DNA from: Allobosea sp.
Lineage (GTDB): Bacteria > Pseudomonadota > Alphaproteobacteria > Rhizobiales > Beijerinckiaceae
Assembly (NCBI GenBank): GCA_024231975.1
Contig: JAAEQB010000013.1
Location: forward strand, 174,994 to 238,993
Direction: 5' to 3'
DNA length: 64,000 bases
The position numbers and the translations under genes were made by a program. Under the pieces are notes generated by a model, which was not told the DNA's origin, made no database searches, and was given only the letters and a program-made list of their open reading frames with translations. Position 1 is the stretch's first letter; every line of letters starts with the position of its first letter. This document shows, piece after piece, positions 15,108 through 24,242 of this stretch.

Positions 15108-17162
15108 CTAGTGCTCCTGCTCCAGCGACCGCGCATAGCCATCCAGCGCCCGGACGAAGACGGGGTTGAAGCGACCATCGATCGCGCCGCTGTAGTGATC
15201 GGCCTTCTGGGCGGCCCGTTGCAAGGCCCGCACCGTGTCCGGCTTCAGCTTCTGCTCGGAAACGTCGCTGGCGGAGATCGCCGCCGCACCGGCTTCGCCC
15301 TTTTCCAGCGCCTTCATCAGCATCTGCAGCGCGTTCGTGCCGGGGAAGAAGGAGCCGAAGCCGTTGTCGATCAGCGTCGCCATCGAGACCATCGCGATCG
15401 GGTCGCCCTTGTCGGCGGCCTGCCGGAACAGGTCGAAGCCCTTCTGCGGGTTCTTCGGGAAGCCCGGCCGCCCTTCGAGATAGGCCGGCACCAGCTTGGC
15501 GATCGAGAAGGCGTCGCCGGCCTCCGCCGCCTTCTGGTACCAGCGTAGCGACGCCGCCTCGTCGCGCGGCCGGCCACGGCCATATTGCAACATGCGCCCG
15601 ACATTGCTCATCGCAATGGCGTTGCCGGTGCCGGCGGCCTGCTCGTAAAGCGCGAAGGCCTTCTGCAGGTCGACCTTGCCGCCCTGGCCGTTCTCGTAGA
15701 GCGTGCCGAGATTGTTCATCGCCGAAGCGCTGCCGGCATCGGCCGCCTTGTCATAGGCCGCGAACGCTTCCTTGTAGCGCTCGGCTTTGTCATAGGCGCG
15801 GCCGAGCTGGTAGGAGAGCCGCCTGACCTGCGGCTGCGACTCCGCCGCCTGCTTGCAGGCCGCGATCGCAGCACGCGTATCGAGCCGCCCGTATTTCACG
15901 CCCTTGACGCCCTCGCGCCGGTCGGGATCGTTGGGATCGCCGGCGAGCTCGTCGCAGTCCTGCACGCGTGGATCGCGGGAGGCGTCGGCGCGGCCAAGAT
16001 AACCCTCGGCCAGCGAACGATAAGCACAGACCGTGCCGCAGCCCTTGAGATAGTCCTCATAGCGTCCGGAGCCGCCGAGTCTGACCCAGTTCTGCTCGTC
16101 GGTCGCCGCTTCGCCGCTGCGGCGCTTGTCGAGCAGCAGCGCCATCGCTGCCTCACGATAGCCGCAGGTCTCGCCGCAGCGCGCGACATACCCCTCGAGC
16201 GCGCTGCGCTCACCGCTCGCCTTGGCCCGCTGCCAGTTTGCCTCGTCCCGCGCCAGCGCGACGGCACGCGCCACGGCCGGCACCGGCTGCGCCACCGGCA
16301 AGGCGATCGAGGCGAGGTCGATCTCCGGCGCCTGCTCGCGCCCGCTGTCGCGCCGGGCCGCGGCCTCGACGCTGTCCTTGAGGTAGCGCTGCAGGTCGGA
16401 CCAGGCGAGCGGACCGGTCTCGGCCGCGCCAGCCGGCCGAGCCAGCCCGGCAGCGCCCATCAGGAAGCGGCTGGTGAACAGGCCGAGCTTCTGGGTCTCG
16501 TCCCAGTTGGCCGGCGTCGCGCCCGAGGTCGCGACCAGCTTGACGATGCCGCCGCCGGTCCTTGGCCTAGCCGGCGTGAAGCCCGGCGCCGACACCGCGA
16601 GCAGGCTCTCGCCCTTGCGGCCGGTCTCGCCGGTGAAGCAGGCGTCGATCATCACGATCAGCTGGCGCTGCGCCCCGATCTTCTGCCGGACCAGCTCGAG
16701 ATTGCGGTAGAGCGTCTGCAGGGCGTAGCCACTTTCGCTGGCATTGGGATTGCCGTCCTGCGGCAGCAGGAAGGGCTGGCGCGTCGCGAGATCGGGCACG
16801 CCATGGCCGGAATAATAGACGAAGACGTTGGAGCGGCCCTCGACCGCGCTGCGCCAGAGCTTGCCGCCCTGCGGATTCGCCTCGCTGCCGAACATCTGGT
16901 TGAGCTCGCCGAGCGTCGCGTCCTTCAAGAGGAAGACGTTCTGCTCGCGGAAGCCGAGCGTGCCGGTGAGATAGGCCTTGATCGCCTCGGCATCGTTATG
17001 GGCGAAGTCGACCGTGCTGGTCTGCTTGTAGGCCTTGTTGCCGACCACCACCGCGATCGACTCGGCATTGTCGGAGAGGGTGGCCGGCGACGCCTGCGCG
17101 ATTGCAGTTGAGAGAAGCCCCAGCCAGAGCAGGGCTGCGATCAGGAACGCCGGCAAGGCCAC
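15108..17162 (-). CDS. Caspase-family protease with Sel1 repeats
   Basis: The 684-residue protein has a signal peptide to about residue 23, then a caspase p20-like domain: VVVGNKAYKQ at the start, the catalytic His120 in VYYSGHGV and the catalytic Cys175 in MIDACFTGE. Both dyad residues are present, so protease activity is plausible. A cysteine-rich middle (RCGETCGYREAAM, GCGTVCAYRSLAE) carries paired C-G-x-x-C repeats. Residues about 440-610 form Sel1/TPR-like repeats such as GSASAMNNLGTLYENGQGGK, typical protein-binding surfaces. A peptidoglycan-binding-like tail follows (VRALQRAAQKADHYSGAIDG). It heads a two-gene operon with the DUF4384-like gene. The biological role is unknown. Confidence 0.85.
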   Translation of the reverse strand: MALPAFLIAALLWLGLLSTAIAQASPATLSDNAESIAVVVGNKAYKQTSTVDFAHNDAEAIKAYLTGTLGFREQNVFLLKDATLGELNQMFGSEANPQGGKLWRSAVEGRSNVFVYYSGHGVPDLATRQPFLLPQDGNPNASESGYALQTLYRNLELVRQKIGAQRQLIVMIDACFTGETGRKGESLLAVSAPGFTPARPRTGGGIVKLVATSGATPANWDETQKLGLFTSRFLMGAAGLARPAGAAETGPLAWSDLQRYLKDSVEAAARRDSGREQAPEIDLASIALPVAQPVPAVARAVALARDEANWQRAKASGERSALEGYVARCGETCGYREAAMALLLDKRRSGEAATDEQNWVRLGGSGRYEDYLKGCGTVCAYRSLAEGYLGRADASRDPRVQDCDELAGDPNDPDRREGVKGVKYGRLDTRAAIAACKQAAESQPQVRRLSYQLGRAYDKAERYKEAFAAYDKAADAGSASAMNNLGTLYENGQGGKVDLQKAFALYEQAAGTGNAIAMSNVGRMLQYGRGRPRDEAASLRWYQKAAEAGDAFSIAKLVPAYLEGRPGFPKNPQKGFDLFRQAADKGDPIAMVSMATLIDNGFGSFFPGTNALQMLMKALEKGEAGAAAISASDVSEQKLKPDTVRALQRAAQKADHYSGAIDGRFNPVFVRALDGYARSLEQEH

Positions 17163-17285
17163 CTCCAGAATCCCAGCGTCAGCGCTCTGCCGCGCTGGCG
17201 CGTCGATTTGTCGATGCGGCTTTTGTCCGGACGATCCGTGGCGAAGATGTGACGCTAAGGGAAGGCCCTTGTTCTACCTGCTCTG

Positions 17286-17387
17286 GTCGTCCCGGGCGTA
17301 ACGCAGCGAAGACCCGGGACCCATTCCGGAACGGTTCAGGAATGGATCCCGGATCGGCGCCGCTACCGCGGCTTGTCCGGGATGACC
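17286..17387. repeat. Intergenic palindromic repeat, family A, copy 2
   Basis: Shares GTCGTCCCGGGCG, GACCCGGGACCCATTCCGGA, ATGGATCCCGGATC and GTCCGGGATGACC with the copy at 13638 in the same order. The two copies bracket the caspase operon as direct repeats about 3.5 kb apart. Confidence 0.8.
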
Positions 17388-17393
17388 TGGATT

Positions 17394-19235
17394 TCAGTCG
17401 ATCGCGCGCACTGCTCCCTTGGCCGCGCTGGTCGCCAGCGCCGCATAAGCCTTCAGCGCGGTCGAGACCTTGCGCTTGCGCGGCGCCGCCGGCTTCCAGC
17501 CGTCCTTGCCCTTGGCGTCCATCGCGGCGCGCCGGCGCGCCAGCTCCTCGTCCGAGACCTTGAGGACGATGCTGCGCCTGGGGATGTCGATCTCGATCAC
17601 GTCGCCGCTCTCGACCAGGCCGATCGCGCCACCCTCGGCCGCCTCGGGCGAGACATGGCCGATCGAGAGCCCTGACGAACCGCCCGAGAAGCGCCCGTCT
17701 GTGACCAGCGCGCAGGCCTTTCCGAGCCCCTTCGACTTCAGATAGCTCGTCGGATAGAGCATTTCCTGCATGCCCGGCCCGCCGCGCGGCCCCTCATAGC
17801 GGATCAGCACGATATCGCCGGCGTTGACCTTGCGATTGAGGATGCCCTCGACCGCCGCGTCCTGGCTCTCGAAGATCACCGCCTTGCCGGAGAAGGTCAG
17901 GATCGAGGCATCGACGCCGGCGGTCTTCACGATGCAGCCATCGAGCGCGATGTTGCCGAAGAGCACGGCGAGGCCGCCATCCTGCGAATGCGCATGCGCC
18001 TTCTCGCGGATGACGCCCGTTTCGCGGTCGAGGTCGAGCTCCTCATAGCGTCGGTCCTGGCTGAAGGCGGTCTGCGTCGGCACACCGCCAGGCGCGGCGC
18101 TGTAGAAGCTCCGCACCGCCTCGCTCTGCGTCTGCCTGATGTCCCAGCGCTCGAGCGCCTCGGCCAGCGTCGCGCTGTGCACGGTCGGCAGCGAGGTGTC
18201 GATCAGCCCGGCGCGGTCGAGTTCGCCGAGGATCGCCATGATGCCGCCGGCGCGGTGGACGTCCTCCATATGCACGTTGGCGACGGCGGGAGCGACCTTG
18301 CACAGCACCGGCACATTGCGCGACAGCCGGTCGATATCGGCCATGGTGAAGTCGATCTCGGCCTCATGCGCCGCCGCCAGCAAATGCAGCACGGTGTTGG
18401 TCGAGCCGCCCATCGAGATGTCGAGCGTCATCGCGTTCTCGAACGCCTTGAAGCTCGCGACATTGCGCGGCAGCACGCTCTCGTCGTTCTGCTCATAGTA
18501 GCGCTTGGCGATGTCGACGATGAGGTGCCCGGCCTCGACGAAGAGGCGCTTGCGGTCGGCATGGGTCGCCAGCGTCGAGCCGTTGCCCGGCAGTGCGAGG
18601 CCGAGCGCCTCGGTCAGGCAGTTCATCGAATTGGCGGTGAACATGCCCGAGCAAGAGCCGCAGGTCGGGCAGGCCGAGCGCTCGATCACCTCGACTTCGC
18701 TGTCGGTGTACTTGCTGTCGGCGGCGGCGACCATGGCATCGACCAGGTCGACCTTCTTCAGCACGCCCTCGGCGATGTATTTGCCGGCCTCCATCGGGCC
18801 GCCCGAGACGAACACGGTCGGGATGTTCAGGCGCATCGACGCCATCAGCATGCCGGGGGTGATCTTGTCGCAATTGGAGATGCAGACCATCGCGTCGGCG
18901 CAATGGGCGTTGACCATGTACTCGACGCTGTCGGCGATCAGCTCGCGCGAGGGCAGCGAATAGAGCATGCCGTCATGGCCCATGGCGATGCCGTCATCGA
19001 CCGCGATGGTGTTGAATTCCTTGGCGACGCCGCCGGCCTTCTCGATCTCGCGCGCGACGAGCTGGCCGAGGTCCTTCAGGTGGACATGGCCCGGCACGAA
19101 CTGGGTGAAGGAGTTGACCACCGCGATGATCGGCTTGCCGAAATCGCTGTCCTTCATGCCGGTGGCGCGCCAGAGGCCGCGGGCGCCGGCCATGTTGCGG
19201 CCATGGGTGGTGGTGGCGGATCTCAGCCTCGGCAT
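17394..19235 (-). CDS. ilvD: Dihydroxy-acid dehydratase IlvD
   Basis: IlvD makes the 2-keto acid precursors of valine, leucine and isoleucine (and of pantothenate) by dehydrating 2,3-dihydroxy acids. The 613-residue protein starts MPRLRSATTTHGRNMAGARG like other IlvD proteins; the ATG four codons upstream is rejected for this reason. The iron-sulfur cysteines are seen in CISNCDK and CPTCGSCSGMF, and the late GGSSGLSIGHVSPEAAEGG motif is intact. Length is normal. It is a single gene, flanked by a family A repeat downstream and a large repeat region upstream. Confidence 0.98.
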   Translation of the reverse strand: MPRLRSATTTHGRNMAGARGLWRATGMKDSDFGKPIIAVVNSFTQFVPGHVHLKDLGQLVAREIEKAGGVAKEFNTIAVDDGIAMGHDGMLYSLPSRELIADSVEYMVNAHCADAMVCISNCDKITPGMLMASMRLNIPTVFVSGGPMEAGKYIAEGVLKKVDLVDAMVAAADSKYTDSEVEVIERSACPTCGSCSGMFTANSMNCLTEALGLALPGNGSTLATHADRKRLFVEAGHLIVDIAKRYYEQNDESVLPRNVASFKAFENAMTLDISMGGSTNTVLHLLAAAHEAEIDFTMADIDRLSRNVPVLCKVAPAVANVHMEDVHRAGGIMAILGELDRAGLIDTSLPTVHSATLAEALERWDIRQTQSEAVRSFYSAAPGGVPTQTAFSQDRRYEELDLDRETGVIREKAHAHSQDGGLAVLFGNIALDGCIVKTAGVDASILTFSGKAVIFESQDAAVEGILNRKVNAGDIVLIRYEGPRGGPGMQEMLYPTSYLKSKGLGKACALVTDGRFSGGSSGLSIGHVSPEAAEGGAIGLVESGDVIEIDIPRRSIVLKVSDEELARRRAAMDAKGKDGWKPAAPRKRKVSTALKAYAALATSAAKGAVRAID

Positions 19236-19411
19236 GCTCGACCTCATTGACGCGACGCCCGCACGGACGGGCTCCAGCGTCGTGACTTAGCCGCTGTGGC
19301 GCCGCAGCCAAAATTGAATTATTCGATTTCGGCCATCGGCGCCGTCCATGCTGCAGGGCACGCGCGCCTTCCCCTTGTGGGTTCTTCAGTGAGAGGCCGA
19401 TTGCTCAAGCT

Positions 19412-19572
19412 CCTCCCTTCCCCCTTCCGGGGAAGGGTTGGGGATGGGGGGCGAATGACTGGGTGCAAGGTCGATAGTAGAAGCGGAGCAGCACGATCTC
19501 ACAGCGACGCGCCCTGACTTTGCGCCCCCCACCCCCATCCCCTCCCCACAAGGGGGAGGGGTTTCCCGCGCT
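19412..19572. repeat. Intergenic repeat, family D, copy 1
   Basis: The outer arms CCCTTCCCCCTTCCGGGGAA and CCCCTCCCCACAAGGGGGAG enclose a region with GATGGGGGGCGAA and GTAGAAGCGGA. A second copy at 57717-57876 has the same arms, centre and TTTCCCGCGC end. The rest of the gap between ilvD and 19716 holds no recognisable gene. Confidence 0.75.
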
Positions 19573-19715
19573 TAGTTGCGTTTCACGAAGGTGTCAGACC
19601 CCCAGCAAGCGGCCCCGCCCTCGCCCACCCCTTCACCTCGCTTGTCGGCCCATGGCTCCCTCCCCTAGCATGCCGCACCGGATCGCGGGCCGGTCCGAAC
19701 AGAGCGGGATTGGAC

Positions 19716-20570
19716 ATGAGCGATATCGCGATGCGGGACGCAAAGGCCTCGCCGGCTAAAACGCCCCCGCTCTCGGCGACCTCGCCGATGTACAATCTCC
19801 GCGAGATGCACGGGCTCTATCTGGCCTTCTGGGAGGCGCTGGTCGCCGAGCTCGGGCCGGAGGCGGGAGAGTTGCCTGAGGCCTTCGCCTTCGACCGCCC
19901 TGCCGTGCCCGACGCGATCGGCCCCGAGGTGTTCTTCTCGCAGACCTGCGGTTACCCGCTGCAGACGATCTATCGCGGCCAGTACCGATTGCTCGGCGTA
20001 CCCAGCTACGACGCGCCGGGCTGCGGCGAGGCGAGCCACTGCGCCTTCATCCTCGTCCGCGACGCCTCCCCGTTCCAGGCGATCGAAGACTTGCGCGGCA
20101 CGCGCTTCGCCTGCAACAGCCGGCAATCGAATTCCGGCATGAACCTGCCGCGGCGCCTGATCGCCCCGCTCGCCGGCGGCAAGCCGTTTTTCAGCGAGGT
20201 CGTCGAGACCGGAACGCATCCGTTCAGCATGGCGCGCGTCGCCGCCGGCGAGCTCGACGCCGCGTCGATCGACTGCATGACCTATGCCTATTTCAGCGAG
20301 CATCGGCCTGAGGCCGTGGCCGGCTTGCGCGTCATCGCACAGACGCCGCCGAGCCCGGCCATCCCCTTCGTCACCTCGATCGCGACCGCGCCGGCACGGG
20401 TCGAGGCCCTGCGCGCCGCGCTGCTCGCTCTGTCATCGAAGCCGGAGCATCGCCCGGTGCTGCAGGCGCTGCGCATCGCCGTGATCGGCCCCGCCTCGCT
20501 CGCCCCTTACGAGCGCATCCTCGACTATGAGCGCGAGGCCGCCGAGCTGGGTTATCCCGAGCTGGTGTGA
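19716..20570 (+). CDS. PhnD-like solute-binding-fold protein, probably cytoplasmic
   Basis: The 284-residue protein shows the PhnD/SsuA-like periplasmic-binding fold: FFSQTCGYPLQTIYRGQYRL, the strand-loop FILVRDASPFQAIEDLRGTR, then SNSGMNLPRRLIAP and ELDAASIDCMTYAYF. These proteins normally bind phosphonate, phosphate or similar anions for ABC import, but there is no signal peptide from the ATG at 19716 and no ABC genes nearby. It may be a cytosolic ligand binder. The LysR gene that follows 38 bases later on the same strand suggests a joint sensing or regulatory role. A TTG six bases earlier does not add a signal peptide. Confidence 0.7.
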   Translation: MSDIAMRDAKASPAKTPPLSATSPMYNLREMHGLYLAFWEALVAELGPEAGELPEAFAFDRPAVPDAIGPEVFFSQTCGYPLQTIYRGQYRLLGVPSYDAPGCGEASHCAFILVRDASPFQAIEDLRGTRFACNSRQSNSGMNLPRRLIAPLAGGKPFFSEVVETGTHPFSMARVAAGELDAASIDCMTYAYFSEHRPEAVAGLRVIAQTPPSPAIPFVTSIATAPARVEALRAALLALSSKPEHRPVLQALRIAVIGPASLAPYERILDYEREAAELGYPELV

Positions 20571-20608
20571 CGATGGATCGCCCCGGCTGCTGCGCCTGAG
20601 AGGTCGTC

Positions 20609-21469
20609 TTGCTGCGCAATATCGACATCGACCTGCTGCGGAGCTTCGTCACCATCGCGGAGCTGCGCTCCTTCACCCGCGCCGCGGCGGCGCTCGCCCG
20701 CACGCAGTCGACGATCTCGACCCAGGTGCGAAAGCTCGAGGAGATCGCCGGCCAGACCCTGCTGCAGCGCTCGCCGCAGGAGGTGCTGCTCACCCGCGCC
20801 GGCGAGGATTTCCTCGGTTATGCCCGCCGCATCGTCGCGCTCCATGACGAGGCGCTCGACGTGGTTCGCGCCCAGAGCGTCTCCGGCCGCGTCCGGCTCG
20901 CGGTGATGGACGACTACGCCACCGTCGTCCTGCCCGAGACGCTCGCCCGCTTCGCCCGCTCGCACCCGGAGGTCGAGCTCGAAGTCACCACCGGCTTCAC
21001 CCGCGACCTGATCGCCAGCCTGGGCGAGGCCTTCGACCTCGTGCTGGCGACGCAGAAGGCTGGCGATGGCAGCGGCGAGGTGCTGCGCAGCGAGCGCACC
21101 GCCTGGGCCTGGTCAGACCGCCACGACTTTCCGCCCACCGGGCCGTTGCCGCTCGCCCTGCTGAAAGCGCCGAACATGTATCGCGAATGGGCGCTCGCCG
21201 CGCTCAACGAGGCCGGCCGGCCCTGGCGCATCCTGTTCTCCTCCTCCAGCATCGGCGCGGTCGAGGCCGTCGCCGCCGCCGGCGCGGCGTTGACCGTGGT
21301 CAAGGCCGGCACGGCGCGCGAGGGCTTGCGCCTGCTTGGCGATGCCGATGGCCTGCCACCCCTGCCCGCCTCGGAGATCGCGCTGCATCTGGCTCCCGGC
21401 CGCACCGCTCCGGCGACCCGCGCCTTCGCCGCCTTCCTGGCCGAGAGCTTGAAAGCTGAAGGCGAGTGA
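20609..21469 (+). CDS. LysR-family transcriptional regulator
   Basis: The 286-residue protein opens with IDIDLLRSFVTIAELRSFTR, AAAALARTQSTISTQVRKLE, a clear LysR helix-turn-helix, followed by the effector-binding domain. A TTG start is used, preceded by a good GAGAGGT ribosome-binding site; no ATG is available before the HTH. It follows the PhnD-like gene by 38 bases and is probably in the same transcription unit, so its effector may be what that protein binds. This same-strand arrangement is less common than divergent LysR pairs. Confidence 0.88.
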   Translation: MLRNIDIDLLRSFVTIAELRSFTRAAAALARTQSTISTQVRKLEEIAGQTLLQRSPQEVLLTRAGEDFLGYARRIVALHDEALDVVRAQSVSGRVRLAVMDDYATVVLPETLARFARSHPEVELEVTTGFTRDLIASLGEAFDLVLATQKAGDGSGEVLRSERTAWAWSDRHDFPPTGPLPLALLKAPNMYREWALAALNEAGRPWRILFSSSSIGAVEAVAAAGAALTVVKAGTAREGLRLLGDADGLPPLPASEIALHLAPGRTAPATRAFAAFLAESLKAEGE

Positions 21470-21681
21470 AGCGCAGGAGACGGGTGTGTCGAGTGCTTCG
21501 GCGGGAGCTGTGAACACTCCAGAAAGCTCGGCAATTGAGTATTGCTTGGGTTGTGTAAAATTCAGAAAACCCGCCGCACGCGAGTTATTTCGACCGCGAC
21601 ACGGTTATTGCAACTTTACGGTGAATTCGCGCCTTGCGATCTCGCCTTGAAAACGAAGCCTGCACCATCGAACGGTCATCT

Positions 21682-21759
21682 GGTTAGTAAATCCGACTAA
21701 CCATTCAGTAAAAATTTACTGTCCGATCCCAGGGTACGCCTAGAAAAGCGGCACCCTGG
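21682..21759 (+). other. Structured leader with three hairpins before the chemoreceptor gene
   Basis: Three inverted repeats follow closely: GGTTAGT/ACTAACC (21682-21702), CAGTAAA/TTTACTG around AA (21706-21721) and CCAGGGT/ACCCTGG (21729-21759). They sit in an AT-richer stretch 210-290 bases before the chemoreceptor start, inside a 500-base gap with no other gene. They may be operators or a folded 5' untranslated region; I cannot say which. Confidence 0.4.
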
Positions 21760-21971
21760 ATAGACCGGCATGTTCGACCGGAGCAGCGTTCAACCCTCTC
21801 GAAACGACGCGCTCCCGCGGTTTCGCGAACGCATGAGTACCGGGGTTCCCGCGACCAGACGCATGTTCCGGCGCCCCGCCGACTGATCCCCGATCTTCCC
21901 GATCGCTCCGAATCCGGTCGCGCGCCTCAGCCCGGCCGCCCTCGTCTCATGTCCAATTGGGAACAAGAAGC

Positions 21972-24179
21972 ATGCGCCTGGCTGCCAATCTCTCGATAAA
22001 GCAAGTCTTCCTTTGCATCGCCGGCCTCTTCGCCGCCCTGATCGCGGCGATCATCGCGACCTGGTATTTCCAGCAGCAGGCCGTCGGCGCCCGGGCCAAC
22101 GCCTATCGCCAAGCCTATAATTCCTATCTGCTCGCCGACGAGTTCCGGCAGAGCTCGGACGACCTGACGCGCATGGCCCGGACCTTCGCCGTCACCGGCA
22201 ATGCGCGCTACGAGCAGCAATATCTCGAAGTCATCGCCATGCGCGCCGGCGAAAAGCCGCGCCCGGTCGAGCCGCATCGGATCTACTGGGATCTCGTGCT
22301 CGACAACGCCGTGCGCCCGCGTGGGCCCGGCGAGACCAAAGCGCTGATGACCGCGATGAAGGAAGCCGGCTTCACCGACCAGGAATTCGCCAGGCTCGGC
22401 CAGGCTGCGGCCAAGTCGGATGGTCTCGTCGCCCTCGAGACTCGCGCCATCAACGCCGCCAAGGGCCTGTTCGAGGATGGCAGCGGCAAATACACCGTCA
22501 AGAAGGACCGTGATCTCAATCTCGCCCGCGAGTTGCTGTTTGCGGCCGATTACGACCGGATGAAGGCCGAGATCATGAAGCCGGTCGACGAGTTCTTCGG
22601 GCTGGTCCAGGCGCGAACAAACGCGCTCCTCGAGGCCACCAGCGCCACCGTCAGCCAGATCCAGTGGGTGTTCAACGTGCTGCTCGCAGCGCTGGTTGCA
22701 CTGCTGCTCGCCACCGGCGCCCTGATCGTCTCGCGCGTCATCAAGCCGCTTGCCGCGATCAAGGCCAGCATCGACGGGCTCTCCAATGGCGAGCTCGAGA
22801 CACCGATCCCGCAGACCGGCCGCCGCGACGAAGTCGGCGCCGTCGCCGGGGCGCTGCTGCTCTTCCGCGACAAGCTGGTGCAGATTCGCGCCCTTGAGGC
22901 CCAGGAGCGGGCGGAAGCCGCGGCGCGCGCGGCGCGTGCCGATGCGATGTCGCGCGTCGTCTCCGATGTCGGCGAGGTCGTCGCCGCCGCCGCCGATGGC
23001 GACTTCTCGGCCCGGCTGCAGATCGACGATGCCGACGAGCAGATGCAGAAGCTCGTCGCCGGCATCAACGAGATCAACGCCGTCGTCGACGGCGCCACCA
23101 CCGAATTCGTCGCCGTGCTGCAGCGCGTCGCCGAGGGTGACCTGACGCAGGACATCGCCACCCAGTATCGCGGCCGCTTCGGCGAGCTGAAGATGGCGGT
23201 CAACGAGACCGTCGAGCGCCTGTCCTCGACGGTGAAGACGATCCAGCTCACCTCCGCCGATGTCGGGCTCTCGGCTCGCGAGATCGCGACCGGCGCCGAC
23301 GATCTCTCCAAGCGCACCGAGGAGCAGGCCTCCTCGCTGGAGGAAAGCGCCGCGACGACCGAGGAACTCGCCGCCTCCGTCAAGGCTTCGGCCCAGGCCT
23401 CGCGCAACGCGGCAACAACCGCCGAAGAGGCGATGCGCGCCGCCGAGGGCGGCGGCGAGATCGCCGGCAAGGCGGTCAGCGCCATGGCCCGGATCGAGGA
23501 CGCCTCGAAGAAGATCTCCGACATCACCCGCGTGATCGACGACATCGCCTTCCAGACTAACCTCCTGGCCCTCAACGCCGCGGTGGAAGCCGCCCGCGCC
23601 GGCGATGCCGGCAAGGGTTTTGCGGTCGTCGCCTCCGAGGTCCGGACGCTGGCGCAGCGCTCGGGCGAGGCGGCCAAAGACATCTCGACGCTGATCTCCT
23701 CCTCGAACGCCGAGGTCGGCGAGGGCGTCAAACTGGTCCGGCAGGCAGGCGATGCGCTGACGCAGATCCTGGCGGCCTCGCAGAAGGTCGCCTCGACCAT
23801 CGCCGACATCTCCTCGGCCGCGGCAGAGCAGGCCAACGGCATCGAGGAAATGAGCCAGACCGTCGCCCATATGGACGAGATGACCCAGCAGAACGCGGCC
23901 TTGTCTGAACAGAGCGCCGCCAGCGCGAATGCGCTCAACCAGCGCATCACGCAGCTCAACGATCTCGTCGCAGCCTTCAAGACCGGAGGCGACACCGTCA
24001 CCAGCGCCTCCATGTCTCACGCCGCCCCGGCCCGCCCGGCCGCCCGGCCGGCTGCTGCGCGCAAGCCCGCAGTCGAGCCGCAGCGCCTGCAGCAGCTCGC
24101 CGCGACCGCCTTCAGCCCGACGCCGCGCAAGGTCGCCAATGCCGGCAAGCACGGCGACAGCGGCTGGGCCGAGTTCTGA
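21972..24179 (+). CDS. Methyl-accepting chemotaxis protein with periplasmic sensor and HAMP domains
   Basis: The 735-residue receptor has a first membrane helix (QVFLCIAGLFAALIAAIIAT), a periplasmic helical domain to about residue 230, a second helix (NVLLAALVALLLATGALIVS), HAMP modules from about residue 255, and a signalling domain with the tip DDIAFQTNLLALNAAVEAAR. The flanking glutamine/glutamate-rich helices (KRTEEQASSLEESAATTEEL) are typical methylation regions. The C-terminus ends GDSGWAEF, a tryptophan-containing end but not the classic CheR-tethering pentapeptide NWETF. The ATG is preferred over a TTG 15 bases upstream. It is a stand-alone gene; the ligand is unknown. Confidence 0.93.
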   Translation: MRLAANLSIKQVFLCIAGLFAALIAAIIATWYFQQQAVGARANAYRQAYNSYLLADEFRQSSDDLTRMARTFAVTGNARYEQQYLEVIAMRAGEKPRPVEPHRIYWDLVLDNAVRPRGPGETKALMTAMKEAGFTDQEFARLGQAAAKSDGLVALETRAINAAKGLFEDGSGKYTVKKDRDLNLARELLFAADYDRMKAEIMKPVDEFFGLVQARTNALLEATSATVSQIQWVFNVLLAALVALLLATGALIVSRVIKPLAAIKASIDGLSNGELETPIPQTGRRDEVGAVAGALLLFRDKLVQIRALEAQERAEAAARAARADAMSRVVSDVGEVVAAAADGDFSARLQIDDADEQMQKLVAGINEINAVVDGATTEFVAVLQRVAEGDLTQDIATQYRGRFGELKMAVNETVERLSSTVKTIQLTSADVGLSAREIATGADDLSKRTEEQASSLEESAATTEELAASVKASAQASRNAATTAEEAMRAAEGGGEIAGKAVSAMARIEDASKKISDITRVIDDIAFQTNLLALNAAVEAARAGDAGKGFAVVASEVRTLAQRSGEAAKDISTLISSSNAEVGEGVKLVRQAGDALTQILAASQKVASTIADISSAAAEQANGIEEMSQTVAHMDEMTQQNAALSEQSAASANALNQRITQLNDLVAAFKTGGDTVTSASMSHAAPARPAARPAAARKPAVEPQRLQQLAATAFSPTPRKVANAGKHGDSGWAEF

Positions 24180-24187
24180 GCACGCCG

Positions 24188-24211
24188 CCGGCCGCCTTTC
24201 GGGGCGGCCGG
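24188..24211 (+). terminator. Hairpin after the chemoreceptor gene
   Basis: CCGGCCGCC pairs with GGCGGCCGG around a 6-base loop, followed by a weak TCTCCTT tract. It lies 8 bases after the stop codon. Confidence 0.5.
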
Positions 24212-24242
24212 TCTCCTTGCGAAAGGGTCCGGCACAGGCAGA

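Noticed and set aside
17286..17387. CRISPR-like repetition near ilvD and the other repeat regions
   Set aside because: The repeats are single elements at separate sites, with no regular spacing or spacers.
19296..19517. Small open frame within the ilvD upstream gap
   Set aside because: It is translated largely from family D repeat sequence.
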